Below the pieces are notes generated by a model, which saw only the letters and a program-made list of their open reading frames with translations, did not search any database and was not told the DNA's origin. The position numbers and the translations under genes were made by a program. Of a stretch of DNA of 64,000 nucleotides, positions 1 to 14,400 are shown in pieces (the stretch's first letter is position 1; each line of letters begins with the position of its first letter). The DNA is taken from the NCBI GenBank assembly GCA_963082875.1, contig OY720101.1, positions 5,022,001-5,086,000 of the forward strand. The letters are read 5' to 3'. This DNA is from Corella eumyota (Eukaryota; Chordata; Ascidiacea; Phlebobranchia; Corellidae).

Positions 1-148
1 GTTTAACAAAATTATTAAGAACATTATAAGTTCTATTCAATTAATATAACATTAGTTCATAAAAAAATTATAAATTAGAATTTATTTTTAATAAAAAAGC
101 AAAATAATTTAAACATTAAAAATATTTAGTATCAATAATATTACCAAC

Positions 149-3538
<3,390 letters not shown>

Positions 3539-3758
3539 ATTTTATTTTAAAAGCCCACAATATATTTCCTAAATAATAACTAAATCTAGAAACAACAAAA
3601 GAATATGTTATGTAGAAATCAGTAATTATATTAAATCAGGATTACTAATTACTGTAAATTACATTTATAAAAGACTTAATTAGGCAAACCAGCAATCAGC
3701 CAATTTATGATTTTTTTTCATGTTTATGTTGACCATATAAAATAATTCCAAAATATTT

Positions 3759-4529
3759 CTACATAGTTGTGCCAAGTAAATATTGCTGAGTCGTTTTATA
3801 CTCTTCATAATCTAAAGCATTAGTGTTTCTTTCTTGTTTCATTTTTTTCATGTACTGAAACTGCACCTCCCATTCCTTATCCGTGATCTTTGAAACATTT
3901 TTTTTCATCGCTTCTTGAATATGCTTCGGTAATTTCTCAATTTCCCATTTGTGAACATGCATTGCAACACCATAAGGAATATTGCGCTGTATATATTCCA
4001 GGTATATGTTCATAGTGGATTGTGTTAAATATTTAAGCTGCAATACCCGACGATAAGTCCTTGCTTCGTATTGTGTCCGATGCTTTTTATAAATGTGAAC
4101 AGATCTCAGCAATGTCATCCTGTCATTAATAAATTTAATGTCAAGGACTCCATTTACAGTTATATCCAATTCCTTAGCTGCTATTGAACAATATTCTAAG
4201 TAGCTTTCTAAAACTTCTAATTCGTGGCCGAGCACCAAAATGTCCATCGCACGATAAAGTTTTTCTGATGATTTTAAAGTAACAACATCTTCTGAATCTT
4301 CATTAGTTTTTGTAATTTTACTTTTTTTTGATGAAAAATTACATTTTGGCAAGAATGTGTTCGTTAAATTTTGTGTTTTATTGGGCAACACGTAGTGTGG
4401 GGTTGACGTGTTTAATTGGGTTTTAAACCATGACTTGCTATGAAAACTTGAAACATTTATGCAGGATGCTATTTTTGATTGAGATTTAAGCAAGGGTAAT
4501 ATTCTTTGAGAACAAACCAAACTACTCAT
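3759..4529 (-). CDS. MRPS10: Mitochondrial small-subunit ribosomal protein uS10m
   Basis: This is an uninterrupted 256-codon frame. The C-terminal two thirds carry the uS10 fold: a segment reading KLYRAMDILVLGHELEVLES, then LRSVHIYKKHRTQYEARTYR and MNIYLEYIQRNIPYGVAMHV, closely matching animal MRPS10. uS10m is a head component of the mitochondrial 28S subunit. The first about 70 residues are Ser/Lys/Gln-rich with few acids (LKSQSKIASCINVSSFHSKS), as expected of a mitochondrial presequence. The C-terminus is lysine-rich and ends ATQQYLLGTTM-like. The start ATG at 4529 is the first in frame. The coding region has no intron, unlike most neighbours. It is divergent from the aldo-keto reductase gene (640 bp apart) and lies upstream of PSMD2 on the same strand. 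Confidence 0.93.
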   Translation of the reverse strand: MSSLVCSQRILPLLKSQSKIASCINVSSFHSKSWFKTQLNTSTPHYVLPNKTQNLTNTFLPKCNFSSKKSKITKTNEDSEDVVTLKSSEKLYRAMDILVLGHELEVLESYLEYCSIAAKELDITVNGVLDIKFINDRMTLLRSVHIYKKHRTQYEARTYRRVLQLKYLTQSTMNIYLEYIQRNIPYGVAMHVHKWEIEKLPKHIQEAMKKNVSKITDKEWEVQFQYMKKMKQERNTNALDYEEYKTTQQYLLGTTM

Positions 4530-5172
4530 TTCACCTTTTCACAAACTTAATATACCTACACATATGCGATAAATAATTCAACTAAATAATTTTAACTCAA
4601 TTAGTTTAACAAACTTTAATAAAACGTTTTGTCTTTTATATGTTAACTTTTGTTTATTATAACTACCAGCCTACTTAAACCACTTTATGTTTAGTCTTGG
4701 TAGTTTAATATACAGATATTTGTTTTATATAATTTGTGTAGCATTACACCCTAAGATGTATATTTATCAAACAATAACTACAACGTAAAGAACGGCATGA
4801 ATGAGCCAGCAAATTTGAAAGCATCGTCTAGCGGTTTTAAATAAAAGTTACATATTTTTTTGTTTTATTGTTTTATCCTCAAATGTATTACTTTTGAGTA
4901 ACACCTAAACAATTAAAATTAAACGAATAAATTAACTTTTAAAAGCAGATTGGGTAAAAAAAGAGTCAAGCTGTAGTTGTAATACGAACAACACAACATT
5001 TAAAAAATGTATTTATTTACCCTGTGTGAAGTATTTTTCCATACGCCGTAAAGGAAGTGGGTCTATTAGGCAACTATTTTAATAATATTAATATATCCTG
5101 GTTCCTTGCTATTAATAATAGCAACAGATAACACACCGTAGGGCTTAAGAGTAAAAGCAAGTTAAACAAGAT
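4530..5172. promoter_or_regulatory. Divergent intergenic region, MRPS10 / aldo-keto reductase
   Basis: These 643 bp separate two divergent start codons and must hold both promoters. The sequence is AT-rich. I see no clear TATA box or open frame. A tRNA-like scrap (GTCTAGCGGTT near 4828) lacks a B box and was not called. Confidence 0.5.
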
Positions 5173-7271
5173 ATGTCAGTATTATTAGATTTGATTGTTT
5201 TGTTTTTATTTGCATCGTCGTGCACAGCAGATGTAAATGTATCAAAAGTTGCATTAAAATCGGGGCATCTAAGTAAGTATATAAAAGCACACGACGTGTA
5301 TAATTTACTATAAAACAAGCTTACAGTTTGCTTTAAAAAATAGTTTAAACAATTTATTTTAGTGCCTGTAATTGGCTTTGGAACGCTCAGACTTAAGGAA
5401 AAAACATATCAACTAACAAAGGAAGCTATTGACATTGGATACAGGTAGGTAGCAAAATACTTTCACGCCGAAAGAATGCGACATTTAACTCCGTTACTTT
5501 TCCAAGATTATTTGACGCTGCAAAAGAACATAAAACATATACTAAAGAGACTTCAGAAGAAGCTGTTGGAAGAGCCATTGCGGACAGTGGAATACCTCGT
5601 TCAGAGTTTTTCATAACAACGAAAATATTACCAAAGTAAGCTTCAGCTGATAAGCCTTGTTTAAAACACTCATCTTAGTAGTCTGTCTATCTATTTAAAC
5701 TAGACTTTTAATTAAAAAAAAACAATTATTAATATTTGCAGTGACTTTGATTTAGTGAAGTGTAGAAATGCTGTAGATAACTCGTTAAACGCCCTTCGAA
5801 CAAGTTACATTGATCTTCTGATGATTCATTATCCTGAATGCGAACCTTCAGATCCAAGTTGCAAACAAACAGGTAGTAGACATTAAAAGTTTTCTATTTT
5901 CTAAGGTAACTGATTTAAAATGATTCCCTTTTTACTTATAGTAAAATCCTTTTCCCTAAAAATCTACAAGTTTATAAACTTTTTGTAAGATTAGAAACTT
6001 GGATAAGATTTACGAAATTTGGAGATACAAACATTCTATCTTTTCATTCAGTAACATTCGTGGAAGCCTGGAAAAATATGGAACAACTTGTCAGAGAGGG
6101 CAAAGTGAGAGATTTAGGCGTAAGTAATTTCTACGTTGAAGAAATTGAAAAAGTTTGGATGGAAAGCAAAATCAAACCATCGGTGGTGCAAAATTGGTTC
6201 GATCCATATTACGAAGAGACAAGCCTTCTACACCTGTCTAGAATGAACAGGATAGCAGTTCAAGCACATAGCACTCTCGGTTTGTATATAAAAGGATATT
6301 ATTTACTATAGTTTAAACGTCATTCATTGTGAAAGCGTGCGTATAATTGAAGTATTCATTAGAGTTCGCTTAAATACTAATTATACTAAGGTTTGACAGG
6401 GTTGACACTTGCTTTACCTTTCTTGTGCCAATTATGTCAAAGTCTTAGCTTTTTTGCAGCATATTTTGTATTGACATTGTTAAAAGAAGCATGTCACAAC
6501 GCATGTACACATTTAAATGAATTTGTTATATATGGTAAATTAAATGCTGCTTCAATAAATTGATCTTTTTAACTGGTACAACTTTGAATGACAGCTTTGC
6601 AACTTCCCAATACAAAAATGACCGTAAAGATACATATTACATTGTCATCTCAAAAAAGCAAAAGTGCTATTACACATTTTTATTCAAATGTTTAAATGAA
6701 TAAATGATATTACAAACTAAATTTTGACTTAAAATCTATTTCTTTATAAAGGAGCCGCGTATATTGACGACGGTATGAAAACCAATCCTATTTTGAACAA
6801 CAAGTTAATAAAGGAAATTGCGAACAAAAACAATCTAACTCCCAGTAACGTCATCTTAGGTTGGGTGCTAAGCAAAAATGTCACTCTAGTTGTCGGTTCA
6901 ACTAACATTACACACATGCAACAAAATCTAGAAAGGTATCCAATAAATAATATTAATTGTATAATTACGAAAATTTTTTGAAAAAATTATAATTAATTTA
7001 TTTTTGTGCCAAGTGTAAAATCTTTTTTACTTAGGTTAATGAATAAAAAATGTAGAAGTTTAAAATTTATTTTGATTTGTAATCATATTTTTTTAGTTTT
7101 AAGATCAAACTGGATAAAGATGATCTCATTAAAATCGATGGTCTTAATGGAAGGGACCCGAAACATTTTGATGTAGATTCTAAATCTATCTTTACACATT
7201 TGATTCACCGTTTCAGAGATTTATTTACAAATTTAATTGGTCCTGCTTCGTCAAAATTTGGAGAACTATAA
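5173..7271 (+). CDS. Aldo-keto reductase with N-terminal signal peptide
   Basis: Seven exons (5173-5272, 5363-5444, 5507-5635, 5742-5872, 6052-6279, 6752-6935, 7097-7271) keep one frame and give 342 residues. Family marks in order: MPVIGFGTLRL (beta-barrel entry), GYRLFDAA (catalytic Asp block), FFITTKILP (catalytic Lys), LLMIHYP (catalytic His), VRDLGVSNF, VVQNWFDPYYEE, IAVQAHSTLG and LVVGSTNITHMQQNLE (NADPH phosphate-binding end). AKRs reduce carbonyls with NADPH and are usually about 320 residues and cytosolic. This one begins MSVLLDLIVLFLFASSCTAD, a typical cleavable signal peptide, so the enzyme may enter the secretory pathway. The segment after the catalytic Asp is longer than usual, and the residue at the normal Tyr spacing is His. 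The substrate cannot be told. A polyadenylation signal (AATAAA) lies at 7420. Confidence 0.88.
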
Positions 7272-8491
7272 AAAAAACTTTAAAATATATATTTGTTATT
7301 ATCGCTTTAGGCTTGGGAAATTAATTTTCATTTGTAAATTTGAAAAGTTTTTGGCCACCAGTAAGTTATAGCTTTTTTTGTTGATTTTTAAAGAGGAAGC
7401 AAAAGATTCGTTTTGTGGCAATAAAATGTTAATATCTATAATCACCTCGACCTAATTTTTAAAATTTTTATTTGCGCGTTTTTACACAAAAAACGCAGAC
7501 GTAGTGGTTAAAAAATCGTGCGTAAAAAACAATGACGAATCAGAAACGGCAAAGGGAGAAATAGCTTCCTTCTCAACCTATACGAGATCTGTCATTACGG
7601 GTGGCTGATTTATGTTGTTGAGTTCGGCCAGTTAATGCCATGGTCTGACTGTGGCTTTAGAAAAGGATATACACATATAGAATTGTCAACAGTTACGTAA
7701 CACAAAACATTTTGTTTTTATTTTTAGATAGAAACAGACAAGCAAATCTCATTTATAACCAACCTATATACGTATATAGTTGTAGTATTGGGCGTAGGCA
7801 ATTATCTATTATGAGTTCGCACAAAAATTGGATCCATTACAAAGTTCTGTCAAAATTTGAAATAAATTGTTTTCATTTCCTGATTGGTTAGAAACGATAA
7901 CAATTTGTTAAATTTGGAAAGTTCTTTAGTTGCCGGAATAAACAATTATAGCCTTCGGTGTATAAACACTTTGACGATGTTCACAGATTAAGACTAAAAC
8001 CTAACATTACACTGAACTTGATAAAATTGTTTTACTTAAAATTGGAACAACAAAGGCAAGATTCCAAGGAAAATTAACATTGTTAAAGTTGTAAACATTG
8101 TTTGCAACATGCCAATTCTTAGAAAAGAAATATCATTTGAGGTTTTATTCAGAAAGGTTAGGATTGCGCAAAAAGCTTCAAGTTTTCCTTGGCACATGGT
8201 TACTAAAAGTTTCAAAGAAGACTTTGTAAATCCGTGAAAACTATTACGCAAGTGTTACCATTTTTAGATTTATATTCGTCTTTTGAAATGCCAATCAAAA
8301 TATTGTAAATGTACTAACTGTAGTTTAGATTTATATTAACCTAGGGTTTATAATATATTTTTTATAGCACAGTAGCAAGGCAAAAAAAAACAAATCGTTA
8401 GCAAAGTTAACACATTTTGCAAATTTTTATTTAGCGCTTTCATTAGCAGGTTGTTGATCATTAATAACTTTAAAATATCCCAAATTAATTA
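7272..8491. other. Intergenic region between reductase and LDLa receptor genes
   Basis: This 1.2 kb interval is AT-rich. It holds the AATAAA signal at 7420, probably ending the upstream gene, and a perfect short hairpin at 7476-7496 (GCGTTTTT / AAAAACGC). I see no supported exon; a 71-codon minus-strand frame at 8036-8251 has no family resemblance. Confidence 0.5.
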
Positions 8492-11400
8492 ATGACATTC
8501 AACAACATATCCCGTTGGAATATATTGATAACTGTTCTTGTGATATTCACATTTTCCCACTGGACAATTAAATCAGGTAAAGCATTCGATTTTGATATTT
8601 TTGAATAAATATTTGATTTTTTAAATATACAAACCCATTAAAAGTCATTATAACAAACTCTAAATATTATTTTTAATATGAGAACTTCTATGGCATTAAA
8701 GTTATTTGGATATAATTCCCTTTTTTAGTTATATTTAAATAAATGTGATGTTGTGACGTGTTTTTAGCTATATTACAACAGCGTGTGACATTGATCCAGG
8801 TCGAACACAAACCTTTTGCCCCGTAACCCAATGCAATGACTGGTATACCTGGCATAATTATATATTTAATATATAATATTTAAATTTTGCAGGCAATGCC
8901 GAAAACCCATGTCCATCTGGTATGATGAGTTGTGGGGAAGGACTGAAGTGTATTTATAGAGGTCAATTCTGTGACGGGATTGTGGATTGCCCGTAAATAT
9001 CTTTGCTTTCTATTTTGTGTTTAAATTTTTGATCCTGACAAGTGTCTAGCCAATGTAGATTATTTCATGTCAATCTAGCAATGGGTCGTGATTACTCTTT
9101 TTTAAATTTGTGTTGTAATAAATGCATATCGCAAAAAGATCAAAGATTTTTAAATTGCTTTAAAGCATAAATATAAACCACGAATTGATTACGCATTAGT
9201 AATATAAGAATTTAATAGTTTTAAAGTTTCTTTGATCTATGTACATAACAAAGGTTAAATTTATTAACACCAAACTTAATGGACCCTTAAAAAATGTCAT
9301 GTCATTGCATAAACGATATAACTTGATATAATATACCCATTTAACTTTAGAAATGGAAACGATGAGGTCTTATATAACCAAACTATACATGCATTTTCGA
9401 ATGGGAGTATCTGCAGATTAATGCGAAATGGTGTAAGAAGAGCATGCTACATAGGCTACGATTATATTTGCGACCACGAGTTAGACTGCTTTTTTGGTAA
9501 GAAAATGGAACGCTCTGTTGATTTCCTATACCTAAGTTTTGTCCGACTTAAAGTAACGAGAAAAAAAATCTGAAATTAGTTTTCGGTCGAACAATTTTTG
9601 TAGGCTTATTGTTATTAAATCTAAATCTTTATAAGGACTATATGAACTGTACGAAAATGTCAAAAAAAAGAGTTATGCAAAGTACGCAAAACTTGCTAAA
9701 ACATTTTAATTTAATTGTAAAATTAAAATTGGTATGAGCCATTTGAATAAACAAAAATAAATCTTTCTAGATTCAACCCCGCTACAAATTATGATTTGTT
9801 TTCAATATTCAAATTAATAAAATAGAAAACACCACGTGTTCAAACGCAAAGCTGTTTTAAATTGTGAACCACCATTAAACAAAAAATATTTAAAATATTT
9901 TTCTACCTATTTAAATCTATTAAAAATTTCAATAATATTTTTTTAGGAAAGGACGAAAGTAATTGTGAACATACATTTGAATGTAATGAGGACAATGATT
10001 TTTTTCGATTACGAGTCCAGTTTTGTGATGGACGAGTAGATTGTCCTGGAAATGCCGACGAACTAAAATACAGGTTCGAAAAATATTGTCGTAAATTCAG
10101 TAGTGTGGTATACTGGTAAAAACATCAAGTTAGGGATCGAAACGTTTCAGGTTTGGGCCCCTAATAATGTCGCACTATAAGCTCCTGAGCGCGGCGTTTG
10201 CTGGAGGACGAAAAACATGCCCCACTAGCTTGCCCAAAGCAAAAAAATCAAAAAATACTGTGGTAGTATGTATATTTAATAGTGTGATCACCTAGTTGCG
10301 GATCCAAATATGTTGGGTTTGATCCCCTAATGCCTTACTAAAAAGTCCCTGAGCCCGGCGTTTACTATTGGCAGAAAAACATGTTCTACTAACCCGCCCA
10401 AAACAAAAAATTTAAAAATTATCAATGTGATCAACGTTTACAACTAGTTTAAAAAAAGACTTTGTCAGTGCAACATATTAATAATTTAGCAAATAATTGC
10501 AACCGAAATAAAAGCCGCAGATTAAATTTGTAATAACATGTTGTGGACTGTGATTATTTTGTCACCTTTGCAATATAACATTTACCAAAAATGTTATAAT
10601 AACCATAGCTATTTCAACTGGTGAAAATGTTACATTATTGCAAATTCAAATGCAATGACCAGCATAAAAATACCGTTTATATTTAATTTAAATGTAATAC
10701 ACAACTTGATTAAACGATTAACGCTGTGCGTAAATGTGTGATTAATCATTTTGTTATATAACAAATAAAACGAAATACAGGAAAAAATATTTGTTACACT
10801 TTTAATAGAATAAATAATTGAATATAAAGTATTACATTTAACATTTATTTTGAAAATCTAAGTAACTTTGTTTTATCATTCACATATTTTTTAAATATTT
10901 TCTCAGTCCCGGAGCAGACGGTTTTCAGTGCGGAGTCACGAAAACTTTGTTGACAAATTTTTGCCAGTTACCTTACAAATATGTTTGTGATGGAACAGAT
11001 GATTGTGATGATGGAACGGACGAATGTTTTTGCAACAACGAAACCGAAACATTTAGCAACCAAACCTTAACAAACAATCGTACCCAAGGTAAAATTAGGA
11101 CCCCCACTTTTACCCCCTCCAAAAAGCCCCCAAAAATTGTTTTACCATATAGCTGCTTATTTATATAAACAAAATACACAATCAAATCTTATTATTTTAA
11201 TTAAAAACATATTTTTGTTTAATACTTTGCTATTTAAAAGATTGCTTTAATATTTGACACTTAAACAAAATAGCATGCAGAACTTTATAAAAATGGGTAA
11301 AGTTTGTACGATTCTAGTCCAAAATTAACAAGTGCTATCTTGTTAGTTACATGTTGTTGTAGCCACAAAAATGTGCAAAAATTATATCAAATATAAACCT

Positions 11401-14400
11401 TTCGGAATTAAATACATTAATTATAAAAATGATGACACTTCCTGCGTGGGTACGTGCCGTAAATCATTATTTTAAATAACAATGCTTTACATGGGACAAA
11501 ACTTAACTGAACTTGCAAAAACTACTGATATCTGCATACAAAAATTTTCACTTTTTTGTTAATTTTCTTTCTTTTTATTTTTTAGATTTTTATCGTAATC
11601 AGCGCTGTTTTCGATGTTTGGACAGAAGTTTGGTTATTTCTGGTGTCAAAACTTGCAACGGAATTTTCGATTGCGACGATTTATCTGATGAATGTTTGTG
11701 TGCCAAAAATAGCAGGGTAAAACCGCCTGAACTTTGCAAGCAAGTCTGTAAAGGTAAACAACCCCCCTTACTTATATTAATTATATTAGGTTTTAGCTGA
11801 TTATTAATTGCAAACATCGAATGTGATTTGTTTTTTATTGATTATGCCTAAATTTCCCTTTTTAAAAGTGTTAAAAAAATAATTTTTATACAAATTTAAC
11901 TTCTAATATTTCTTTACCAAAGCATAAAGTCAATTCACTTTTTTTTTTATTAAAAGTTTCTAATTATTTTTTAAACGATTATTTCTTTAAAGTTGGCGAA
12001 AATTGTGCTAACTGCGAAGTAGGCGAAGTCATGTGCAGTCTTCCTAGCAACAAAACCGACAACGTCACTTGTATATCACGAGCCCAGGTTTGTGATCAAA
12101 CTTTTGATTGTCCGAATCACGAGGATGAAGAACGGGAGTTTTGTGGGTGGAATTCAACGCAGTTGTTTTTCTGCAATGACGGGATCTCGTTTATTGATCA
12201 GTTCAGGCGATGTGATGGTATTTAAATGTTTCTAAATGTTTTAAATTCAAAGTGTATGAGTAAACTTCGCATAATCAAAAATTATTGAATAAATGTACAA
12301 GGGTTTTCTAAAGCATCTCATAACTTAGCACAAAGTTAAAAATAAATAAACACAAAGACTCTCAATTTAAATATACTTGACCTTTCAATAACATATTTCA
12401 ATCGCTTGTACATTTGCAGCGTGTTTATGATAATATTAAACTAAATTAAAGGTATAGTGGATTGCTATGATGGTTCAGATGAAGAAGATTGTGATGTTCT
12501 TTATTTCTGTAAAAAAGACCTCACATTTGATACAGGTTAGTAAGTTGAAATAAAGCACTGACATAATTTACATATAGCTGTAAAACAGATATACAAAAGT
12601 CGACAAAAAAATTGTACCAACAAACCAACTTTATAACTAACACACGACTTTTTTTGTGGAAATATATAGAATAAAATAATTATTATTCGAATAGCCCAAA
12701 TATTACAAGATATGTGACATCAACTTACTTCCATTAGATTTTGCAAACCCAACATATGCAATAGCCTGCGACAAAATTTCAGAATGCGAAGATTTAGATG
12801 ACGAATGTAATGCTACCATGTGTGGACCAGATTTACCAGCTTATTGTAACTTTGTTCGAGGAGATATGGGATTTATGTAAGAAATTATTTAACCCTTATA
12901 TAACTGTAAATATAATGCGTTTAATAAGCCAATTGGCAAAGTTTCTGCAACGTTACATATGTACTATATAGTCTATAAAAGGAAATTTTTTACACAAATA
13001 ACATTATATATAATACAAGAATTAATATGATTTTCTATGTACTTTAGTTGTCCTTTTACCCAATCAGCGTTAATTGGGAAAGAAATATGTGATGGCTATC
13101 CAACCTGTAATGATATAACTCCATATTTGTCAGAAGATGAGTTACATTGTCCTAACAGGTAAAGTTCAATTTACTTTTATTTATTAAAAAAAAATATAAA
13201 AAACTGTTGTTCAAAATGTGTAACAAAATTATTTTTTTAGATTTTATTGTGCTGATCTCGGTAAAGGGAGTTTACCGACCCACATCCCGAATACATCTTA
13301 TTGTGATGCAATTACTGATTGCTTTGATGGGAGCGACGAACTTAATTGTTCGTTAGCTACTCACTTTTACTGCGACGGGGGCAACGTACCATACATACCA
13401 CGTAACAAGGTAAAAATTTAAAGGGCCTTTTTTTATTAAAAACAAGTGTTTTGAAACGCTTTTTGTTAAATCATTTAATATTACTGATCCTTACTAATTA
13501 CGGGATAGTTTCACAAGATATATCATCTAACAACAAAAAATATTTTTTACCTATTACGTGTTAGTCACTATGTTAGTGACACGGTTGTCTGGTTTTATAA
13601 AAAATTATTCATCTAAAATTGGGGGCAAAAGAATGAGTCATCATTTGTTTACAATTTTTCCTATGAAAATGCTTGCTAATTTTAAATAACACAGTTCAGA
13701 TATCAGCAAAACAATGATAGTAACATTTAACACCCCTTCCCTTTAACCAAAAAAACAAGTCTCCTAATGGGTTTAAGTTCAAAAAAACAAATTATTTATA
13801 GTCATTTAGTTAAATAATATATTAAAATATCAACTTTATTTTTAATTAAGGTTTGTAATGGGATACAAGATTGTGAAAATGGTCAAGATGAGTGCCAAAA
13901 CTGTGCTGTAACTGAATTTTCTTCCGACAAATTTCTCATAAACTCTTACTTTTTACAAGCCTCCATTTGGATAATGGGTAAACTAAATTATATCTATCAT
14001 TTATACGACATCAAAATTACATACGGATTCTAGTTACAACAAAATTTGTATATTTTAGCCATTCTTGCCTTATTGGGAAATATCTACGTGGTTGGAGAAA
14101 ATGTTGTTTATTTACACAAAAAGTGGAATTCAATTAGTCAGCTAGGCTTGGGAAATCGTTTGCTTATCATCAATCTTGCTATAGCTGACCTTTTTATAGG
14201 AGTAAATAATAAATTAAACGCTATTTTATGGATTTATAATTATTGAAACGATTTCTTCCGTTTCGTTTTTGCAATACATTAAAAACGACAAAAGACAATT
14301 TATTCAATATATGTCCATGCGGTTAGCATTAAATGGCAAGCATTTATATTTCCAACAAAACCCAAAAAATTTCTAATTTTTCGGAATCACGTGACATTTG

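Noticed and set aside
4815-4860. tRNA-like string with GTCTAGCGGTT
   Set aside because: No B box, no cloverleaf and no acceptor stem.
7476-7496. Short perfect hairpin
   Set aside because: Eight-base stem of mostly T/A in AT-rich DNA; not enough to call an RNA or terminator.
8036-8251. 71-codon minus-strand frame
   Set aside because: Hydrophobic composition from AT-rich DNA, no splice context and no homologue recognised.
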